DNA from: Parietichytrium sp. I65-24A
Lineage: Eukaryota; Sar; Bigyra; Thraustochytrida; Thraustochytriidae
Assembly: GCA_012862575.1 (NCBI GenBank)
Contig: BLSF01000082.1
Coordinates: 62,001 to 126,000, forward strand
DNA length: 64,000 nucleotides
Direction of reading: 5' to 3'
Below are positions 57,280 to 64,000 of this stretch, piece by piece. The notes under the pieces are model-generated. The model was not told where the DNA came from. It did not search any database and saw only the letters and a list, made by a program, of their open reading frames with translations. Each line of letters starts with the position of its first letter. Position 1 is the first letter of the stretch. The translations under genes were made by a program, and so were the position numbers.

Positions 57280-59631
57280 GGCACGCACAGAGATGTGAGG
57301 CCTGCCAACCCAGAGTAGAGCTCCTTGAGTGCCTTCGCCACAATTCACAAATTCTTCTTCCAAATACAGGACGGACTCTTTTCCCTTGCTCGCCTCAATG
57401 CCATAGCACGTCGAGGAGAAACTGCGAAGGCAAGCTACCGAAAACCAGCCGAAAACCAGCCGAAACCCAGCCGGCCGCGACGGTCTCCTCTGCCTGCCTG
57501 GCGGCGCCTGGTGCTGGAGTGGCGAGCGGGCAGAAGCAAATGTCTGTGCTCAGAAGCGCAGACTTGCGTGTCGCGAGTAAACAAATGCCAAACGTCAGCC
57601 TCGCTGGGCCGACGCGTCTTGTCTCGTGAGTGCGCGGCCGAAATCTCCTTGAGCGCCTCTCACAAGGACTGCCTTTGTCTCTGTCGCCGTCTCTGTCTCT
57701 CTCTGTCTCTTGGAGTGGACAACTTTTTGTGCAAGGCCAGCTAGCTACCTAGCTCTTCGCCGAACAAGAGTGGAAACCTAAACGTTGCAGCAAGTGCCAT
57801 CAACACCTTCTTGTGTATATACTTTTGTTTATATATTTTAGCTCCGACACTTCATGTCTTCTCCTCTCAGCTCAAGAAAATTTCACCCGATTTATGCAAA
57901 AACAAGTGATTCTCTTTCCCAGCCCCTCCCTCTCTTGCGCTCTTCTGCTCTTCCTCTCTTCCTTTTTCTTCTGTTCACAGTGCTCACAGCATTCAACAGT
58001 CCGAGAGGCAAGCGCGCAATTGGATGAGATGAAGTGAAAAGCTGTGAAATGAGATGATGTGATGGCAATACTCACACAACAGTCAGCGACATGACGGACA
58101 ACAACGCCGCTTTCATCGCAAAGGCAAAGACAAATGACAAATGACAAATGACAAATGGCAAGTGGCCAAGTCAAACTCAAAGAGAAAACCGCGAGCGAAG
58201 CACGAGAAAAGCAAAACAGCCCCGCCCATTACCGCCCAATAGCCGAGTTTTAAGAGTTACGTTGACCGCCAAGGCGCCGCCGCTTGTTCAGGCTCTCAGG
58301 GGTCAACCTGCGAGTTACACTAGGAACTCACCGACTGACTGACTGCCCATCGAGTCTACGTCAGTTGCAGTTGAGGCGGCTTATGAGTTCTCACTCCCTT
58401 TCTCTTTTTCTCCCTCGCTTTCTCCCTTCTCTGCCTGCCTGCATCAGAGAGTGTTGAGGGCGACTGCCACTGTTGTTATATGTTGTTATTGTCGTTGTTG
58501 TTGTTGTTGCTGCTGTCAGAGGTCCGGTTACTCTGTTACTCTGTCGGTACTGCACGAGTGCAAGCAAGCCGTTCCGCTTTTGCCTCGGCATGCCTCAAAA
58601 TGTGGAGTTTGGTGAGTACAAGAGCCAAAAAGTAAGCGGCGGCAATTTCTCTCCAATTGCGGTGTGTGTTCGTTCGAAAGCCGAACGATATCACACTGCA
58701 AAAAGTCGTCTTTTGCTTGCGCATTTCAATCAATCTCAATCAGTCAGTCAACTGCTCACGGTCGAGTTTGCAAGAATGCGAGGGCCAGCCAGGTCATAAA
58801 GCAGATCCACTCGTGCCCGTCGCTATTCGTATGTCATTGAGGCCTCATCTCCCTCTTCTTCCTCGCATTTCGACCACGGCTGATGGACCCGCACGGTGCG
58901 AAGTTGACCGTTTCCACTCTCTCTTACTTGGTATTGGCCGTCAGCAAGCACACCATGCCATCGTAAGCTGCGTCTCTCGCGAAGAGTCTGTGCAAGGTGT
59001 GGGCGGCAGCTTCACAACTACACAGGACGAATCGTTCCGTTCTTCCACCATCGCGTTTCTGGATATACCGTTTGGTTTTGGAAATGTTCGAGTTAGACTG
59101 CGTGTCGTCACTTTTTATTGTTTTCCGGCAGCGACGTTTCTTTCGCGATCTTGAGGCATCGAAAGTACGTCCACTTTTCTTTGCTCCGCGAGCATGTTTC
59201 GTAACTTGGCTTTCAGAATTTCCAAATTTCAGAATTTCAGAATTTCAGAATTCAGAAGAGAAATTGGAGGTTTCGCCTTTCTCAGACTGTTCTCCATTGC
59301 GCCAAGGGCTCTGCGCTCTCGCCACGGCCTCTTCCTGCGCATGGGATGTGTGCCTTGCTCGATACTGACAGTGAGTGAGTACTGAGTTCCGGCATGCTTT
59401 TTCTCAAGAAGGCCTCGAGTGGCTTTGTGCTTTGTGCTTCAATCGATCAAAGATGATCAAAGTGATTTCGTCTCTCGTCCTTCCTGTCCATGGCAGTGTC
59501 TATTGACATGGTGCTGCTCGCTAAGCTGCTATGCTGGCGCTCGGTATGTGGGGTTAGCTGGTTGCACACTTTTGCGGAATGTCCCATTCCCGATCCACTC
59601 GCCATGCGCTCTCGATTCGATTGCACGGCAG
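57280..59631. other. Divergent intergenic, phosphodiesterase to small gene
   Basis: 2.35 kb. CTGTCTCT runs are at about 57677-57712, AAATGAC repeats at about 58130-58157, TGTTGT repeats at 58470-58510 and AATTTCAG repeats at about 59215-59255. A plus-strand frame (58657-59154) has no domain and no good start. No gene is supported. Confidence 0.5.
59215..59257. repeat. AATTTCAG tandem array
   Basis: An 8-bp unit (AATTTCAG) is repeated about four times with small changes. Confidence 0.85.
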
Positions 59632-60093
59632 ATGATCGAGTTTTTGCGCGCAGGCACGCATGCCTGCTCGAACTGCGCAAAGAATGGAGGGACCGAGCAG
59701 ACCAGTAACTTGAAGGCTCTGTCTGAGCTTTGGAGATCCCCGGTGCTTCAAGCTGAAATGGAGTTGAAGATTGAGAGCGAGGTGGAGGGCGACGCCGCAG
59801 GCAAAAGTGCGGAGGATGATAGCTTTGCGCAAATGGCGAGCGACGTGAAAGATATTCACAACAAAGTCGCCTTGATGGAGATTATGCTGGCCGACCTTGT
59901 TCAATCTGTCCATACGCATTTGCTGTGGAAAGATCTCGGTATTGCCGCCCCCTCATGGGCAGGGTCGCCGGGTTCCAAGCATGGAGATTCGGCGCCCTTA
60001 AAGCGAGAGGCCGACGAGCAAGCTGTATCCGCTGACAACGCTGTTCCGCGAGAGCCGCAGCTGTTTCAAGGCGTTGTAGTAAAAAGGGAGTGA
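59632..60093 (+). CDS. Possible small nuclear protein with SUMO-type sites
   Basis: The 153-residue frame starts MIEFLRAGTHACSNCAKNGG with one CxxC. A helical, probably coiled-coil stretch follows (FAQMASDVKDIHNKVALMEIMLADLV). The acidic C-terminal part contains two matches to the SUMO consensus psi-K-x-E (LKRE and, at the very end, VKRE). No family is recognised. The frame stays open upstream to 59419, but residues before 59632 look non-coding. Convergent with the hydrolase, only 105 bp away. Moderate confidence that it is a gene. Confidence 0.5.
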   Translation: MIEFLRAGTHACSNCAKNGGTEQTSNLKALSELWRSPVLQAEMELKIESEVEGDAAGKSAEDDSFAQMASDVKDIHNKVALMEIMLADLVQSVHTHLLWKDLGIAAPSWAGSPGSKHGDSAPLKREADEQAVSADNAVPREPQLFQGVVVKRE

Positions 60094-60198
60094 GCACGTT
60101 CGCATCGATTCGTCGAGGGGAGACTCGAATAAGATAGTCATGACAATGAAACCAGAAATGATGAATGATTTACTGTACTTTGACACGTTTATGAATGA

Positions 60199-61509
60199 TT
60201 AGATCGGGACGTGCTCGTCCTTTTCCAAATGCTCAATCACCTTGTACCAGGCGAGCATGCTGACCTTGATGTTGAAGTGGCCCAAGTATGGAATGATAAC
60301 CCGGTTTTCGGGTTTAAAAAAGGGCGGGCAGGCGCTGTCCGGGCGCACGAGATGGTCGCACATTCCAGAGATCCCAAAATAGCTTCTTCCTTTCTGTTCC
60401 ACCGATGCTTTCATGCGAGAACGAAGCTCAATTGTTGAGGCTGCTGTGGGGCAAAACTCTGCTCGGATGAGCTTCTTTGGAGGAACGATCCACGCCGGGA
60501 GATTCTTTTGCGCCCACAGGAAGAATGCCGAGCCGGCAAGGGGAGCTGACCAGGAAACCACATGTGAAACTGGTAATTTGCGCTCTTCCGCCAGGTATTC
60601 GGTGATGTAGCATGAAACAAGCCCGCCCAAGGAATGACCCATGAGAATCACCTTTTCAGGCTCCAACCCACGAGTCTTGAGCTTGTCCATGAGCTGGTCC
60701 ATGGCAATTTCCGCACAGCCCTTAATCGTAGAGGTTTCGTCGGTATGCTGGCGCATGCCTTTCCCACTAAAGTAGTTGATGCACAAGAACTCAACATTTT
60801 TCCCCCAAGGGCGAGCTCTCATGAGAAATTTTCCAACCAGCCACTGCGCTTCGTTGCTCCGGTTCCCGTGTACGAGAACAATGACGGTGGGGTTTGTTTT
60901 CTTGAGGTCCGCATCGCACGGACTGTTGAAGAGATGGTAGCTACCCACAGACCAGTCCGGCATCCTGCGATCAAAACACTCCCCAGCCGTCTTCAAAGCG
61001 GCAGTGCAGTACAAAAGCGTCACAAACACGGGCATCAAGATGATTTCACTCACCAGGGTGAAAGGCACACCAAACGCCGTTTGAAGTGCTCGGGGAACAA
61101 TAAAGTCAACGATGGGGTACACACCATAGAGCAGCGGGAAAGTAGCCTTTGAAAGACGGATCTGCAAAGCAGGGGGCACGAACTTGGACGCAATGAGCAG
61201 GCCGATTCCACTTGCGACGCCGAAACACGCATAGAACGAAACTACCGCCAGTGCGCGCACGTACCAGGCGCCAAATTGCCCGACAAACACGCAATAGTAA
61301 AGCCACGCAATGTTCATCGACACCAGGATTTGAAGTGGCGCTACAATGCACCCTCCAATTAGCCCGATGAGCACCATCCCAGCGCTTGCCCCGGTCAAGT
61401 ACGACACCACGCTGACGCACACAGCCAGTCGCAAAAGCAGTTTGCCCCACGCCCACACACGTGCATCTGGTCTCTGCACTCCCGAGGACCCCATTCTTTC
61501 CGCGCCCAT
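60199..61509 (-). CDS. Membrane-anchored alpha/beta hydrolase, lipase-like
   Basis: The N-terminal 165 residues hold four to five hydrophobic segments (for example GMVLIGLIGGCIVAPLQILV and LYYCVFVGQFGAWYV). The C-terminal half is an alpha/beta hydrolase: strand VIVLVHGNRSN (oxyanion region), nucleophile elbow GHSLGG (Ser near residue 292), a possible acid in CDHLVRPDS, and a late His in YLGHFNI. It probably acts on lipid esters at an ER or Golgi membrane. PGAP1-like and triacylglycerol lipases share the core, but no closer assignment is possible by eye. ATG at 61509, 436 residues. Confidence 0.85.
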   Translation of the reverse strand: MGAERMGSSGVQRPDARVWAWGKLLLRLAVCVSVVSYLTGASAGMVLIGLIGGCIVAPLQILVSMNIAWLYYCVFVGQFGAWYVRALAVVSFYACFGVASGIGLLIASKFVPPALQIRLSKATFPLLYGVYPIVDFIVPRALQTAFGVPFTLVSEIILMPVFVTLLYCTAALKTAGECFDRRMPDWSVGSYHLFNSPCDADLKKTNPTVIVLVHGNRSNEAQWLVGKFLMRARPWGKNVEFLCINYFSGKGMRQHTDETSTIKGCAEIAMDQLMDKLKTRGLEPEKVILMGHSLGGLVSCYITEYLAEERKLPVSHVVSWSAPLAGSAFFLWAQKNLPAWIVPPKKLIRAEFCPTAASTIELRSRMKASVEQKGRSYFGISGMCDHLVRPDSACPPFFKPENRVIIPYLGHFNIKVSMLAWYKVIEHLEKDEHVPI

Positions 61510-63228
61510 CTTCTCAAGGCGATCTCAACAGCTCTAATCTACAAACTACACTGTCGCTTTTGCTCCTGCCCCTGCCCTTGACCTTGCCCACGCGCTGCGT
61601 GTACGTGTGAGCTATCAAAATATGAAAAAGCAGAGTGAAACGGGGGCCCACCCTCAGAACTGACTCACTCAGTCCCGAGCTCCAAACCAAAAGCTACCTG
61701 GCACGTGACACGTGGCTCTGACGGTGGCGCCGGGGTCCAAGTCCACGCCAATGTCGATGTCGATGTCGATGTCCAAGGTCGAGATCGAGGGCGCTGACTG
61801 CCGGCCGTGTGACGGTATGCCATGCAACAACGCCTGTACTGAGTACTGCAAGCGCAGCGCATGTGGCAGTGTGTGTGGTGGAAATGTCTTTTAGTTACTA
61901 GCGCCTGTTTGCGAAAGGTCATGCAATCGACTCGATGTAATTTGTCCAGATGGTCCTCAGTAACATCCTCCATCTTCCATCATTCTTCCAACTTGTACGG
62001 GACGTCTGAGAGAAACCGTGACGAAATGAAACGAAACGAAACGGAAAGTATGTGTGACACAGACTGTGAGTTGCGTGAGTTGTCTTGGACCAAACTGACC
62101 AAGCGCGACATCTACAAGCTTATACATTCACTCATTCACTTATTCACTCATTCACTGTCAGATCGAGAATGGTGAGAAGGGACAATGCGTATGTTACAGT
62201 ACAACACATTAGAACGCTTTACGAGAAACTTCTCTTGCAGGCTGCTGATGATGAGAGAGAGGGAAATTTGAAGCGTCACTAAGCCAGAGCTTAGCTGCAC
62301 TTATCTAACCTGCGTGTCTCTATGCCCTGTTCTTAAAGACAGCTGGCTACTGAGCTACCTTGACTGATGCTAATAAGGCTACCAAGGATAGTGCAGCTAG
62401 CTAGAGTCTATAGATTGGTGCATATTAGCATCCATGTGTAGCAGGGATAGTAGCTAACCCAATGCTTATTACATCTTATTCGCTCTTATTCCCGAAATAC
62501 TCGTGGTCCGGACGCGTCACTTGCACGGACACGTGACTCACTAAATCAGATTGAAACAACATACTTACGTCGCTGCGGGAATTTTTCCGTCACAAGTTCA
62601 GCTCTCGTACCGAACTCTTTACACTCTTTACACCTGAGGAATCTGAGGAACCCTTCTCAACATCCTCAGCTAAGCTATCCTATCTTTATCTACCCTTCCT
62701 ATGACTCTTTCACCCGTTTCCGTAACCATTTCCGAGTCATCGAGCACTTTACTACTGTCACATACTGTCACATTAGCCCGCTGAGTTCAGCGCCTATACC
62801 GGTACGACATAACTAACCTATCAACTAACAGAATCAACACAAGCCGAATAAGAGGTACCGGTACTGAGTAGATAGATGATGGTATATGAGTTCAGTGGAG
62901 CTGTTAGAGGTGTTACTCGAGTATTGCTAGTACTAGTAGATCGTTCTCTGAAAGGAAGAAGTGAGAAGTGGGAAGGACAAAGAATCAATCATTGATAAGG
63001 ACATGGGTCGAGTGCGACAACTGGCAAAAGTCGCAGTCCTGCAAAGCGAATAGAGCGAGTGGCCCATTGCGAGCCTTTTGTTTGGCCCAATTTGCAAGCG
63101 ATCATCGCTTGATCACTTGATCATTTGATCATTGGATCACTTTGATAACTTGATCACTTGGTCACTTTGGTCACTTTGGTCACTTTGGTCACTTTGGGGT
63201 GGTGGGATAGATTCTTCGGTGCGGGAAA
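61510..63228. promoter_or_regulatory. Divergent region between hydrolase and SFT2
   Basis: 1.72 kb. A GATGTC array is at about 61746-61772. From 62460 to 62790 the plus strand is C-rich and G-poor, and includes AACTCTTTACACTCTTTACACC. ACCGGT palindromes are at about 62800 and 62858. A TTGATCAC/TTTGGTCAC array runs up to the SFT2 start. No gene is seen. Confidence 0.45.
63103..63197. repeat. TTGATCA to TTGGTCAC tandem array in the SFT2 leader
   Basis: Imperfect 8- to 9-bp units grade from CTTGATCA through TTTGATCA to CTTTGGTCA, with four near-identical copies at the end, about 30 bp from the ATG. Confidence 0.9.
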
Positions 63229-63753
63229 ATGCTGCCGTCTAGCATGAGTAGCATGCCTGGGAGCATGCAAGAGGCGTCGGCGTCAGTGCGGGCGGCAGTG
63301 GGAGTGCAGGCTCAGGAGGAGCGAAATGAGAGCTGCTTTCCGGAGCTGAGCTACCAGACGAGGTTGTGGGGCGTTGGGATTTGCTTCGTGACAGGGATGA
63401 TCATCTCGTTGATGGCCACCTTTTTCCTGTGGTCCGGAGGCATTGCCATGTTTGCCATCTTTTACACTCTGGGAAATATTGTAGCTCTGTTTTCGTCGGT
63501 ATTCTTGGTAGGTCCAAAGCGCCAGTGCAAGCTCATGTGGAAGAAGGAGCGCATGGGCGCAACGATTATCTATTTGTTTTCCCTGGTGGTGGTCTTGATA
63601 GTTGCGTTTGCTGCTCCGCACCCAGCCCTGCCCTGCCTTATCTTGATCCTCATTCAATTTGCAGCGGCAACCTGGTACACCCTATCCTTCATTCCATTTG
63701 CAAGAAGTATGGTCATTTCTTGCTGCAAGCAGTCCACGGGAGTCGGCGTTTAA
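63229..63753 (+). CDS. SFT2: SFT2-family vesicle transport protein
   Basis: SFT2 is a four-helix Golgi membrane protein that assists retrograde vesicle fusion with the Golgi. The 174-residue protein has a polar N-terminus (about 45 residues) and four membrane helices. Family blocks are FYTLGNIVALFSSVFLVGP followed by RQCKLMWKKERMGATIIYL, and near the end WYTLSFIPFARSM. ATG at 63229. The ending CCKQSTGVGV is longer than in some relatives. An ATAAAA is about 25 bp downstream. Confidence 0.95.
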   Translation: MLPSSMSSMPGSMQEASASVRAAVGVQAQEERNESCFPELSYQTRLWGVGICFVTGMIISLMATFFLWSGGIAMFAIFYTLGNIVALFSSVFLVGPKRQCKLMWKKERMGATIIYLFSLVVVLIVAFAAPHPALPCLILILIQFAAATWYTLSFIPFARSMVISCCKQSTGVGV

Positions 63754-64000
63754 ATCAAAAAATGCCTCCATTGTTGCGGCATAAAACACAAATTGTCATT
63801 TGATTGAAATCTTAAACCAAATACATGTATCCTCTCTTTTCCGTATTTATTGTCATTGCTCAGTAACCATTAAAACAATGAGATAGGTAGAGAGAAAATC
63901 GTGTAACAAAACAGACCAGGCAAAGGGAGGAAATACACAGATTGAAGTTCATTTTGTTACAAGTCCTGCCGGCATGGAACTAGTCATGCTCGGAATGAGC
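63754..64000. other. SFT2 3' flank to window end
   Basis: 247 bp; no gene is seen. Confidence 0.5.

Noticed and set aside
58657-59154. Plus-strand frame of 165 codons
   Set aside because: No motif, poor start context, no neighbouring support.
1-64000. CRISPR arrays, rRNA genes, LTR-type or other capsid-bearing elements
   Set aside because: Looked for direct-repeat/spacer patterns, rRNA-like conserved words, and reverse transcriptase, integrase or capsid motifs; none recognised.

Overview
This is nuclear DNA from a compact, intron-poor eukaryote, probably a unicellular protist. Genes are long uninterrupted frames. They include an ER Hsp90 (GRP94) with signal peptide and ER-retrieval tail, a six-helix K+ channel, a class I cyclic-nucleotide phosphodiesterase, an SNM1/PSO2 repair nuclease, the U3 snoRNP protein IMP3 and the Golgi protein SFT2. 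The mix of cyclic-nucleotide signalling, membrane phosphodiesterase and almost no introns fits a stramenopile of the thraustochytrid/labyrinthulid type best. That is inference; an intron-poor red alga is the main alternative. I see no rRNA, no convincing tRNA, no CRISPR array and no intact transposon.

Layout. 1-12.7 kb has four plus-strand genes: K+ channel, SNM1-like nuclease, a KICS2 (KICSTOR subunit) homologue, and an IQ/WW-like repeat protein. 12.9-17 kb has two minus-strand genes: a cytochrome P450 ending in AKL, and an ankyrin/TPR protein. 17-22.3 kb is gene-poor and holds a possible small secreted protein and a Cys/His-rich frame of unknown identity. 22.3-26.8 kb is a large ABCG transporter. 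27.6-31 kb has a small zinc-finger-like gene and a possible micro-membrane protein. 31.7-34 kb is GRP94. 34.3-39.6 kb has two paralogous type I membrane proteins. 39.6-42.8 kb is empty of recognisable genes. 42.8-45.5 kb is IMP3 and a double-WW protein, divergent. 46-51.8 kb is a 1951-residue helical-repeat protein. 53.4-60.1 kb has a likely myristoylated protein, the phosphodiesterase and a small possible nuclear protein. 60.2-63.8 kb has a membrane lipase-like hydrolase and SFT2, divergent.

Gene organisation. Convergent gaps are mostly short (about 105 to 415 bp; the ABCG transporter to zinc-finger gap is 880 bp) and divergent or upstream gaps are mostly long (about 1 to 2.4 kb). Start codons were moved to the first sensible ATG where the open frame began at GTG or TTG. 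Upstream regions share a look: a C-rich, G-poor tract on the sense strand, then GA/CT or other short tandem repeats close to the start. Palindromic GTAC/ACCGGT motifs are scattered almost only between genes.

Functional links are loose. The KICS2 homologue points to amino-acid/TORC1 signalling at the lysosome or vacuole. The phosphodiesterase and the channel's cyclic-nucleotide-binding-like domain suggest cAMP/cGMP signalling. GRP94, SFT2, the ABCG protein and the paired surface proteins belong to the secretory pathway.
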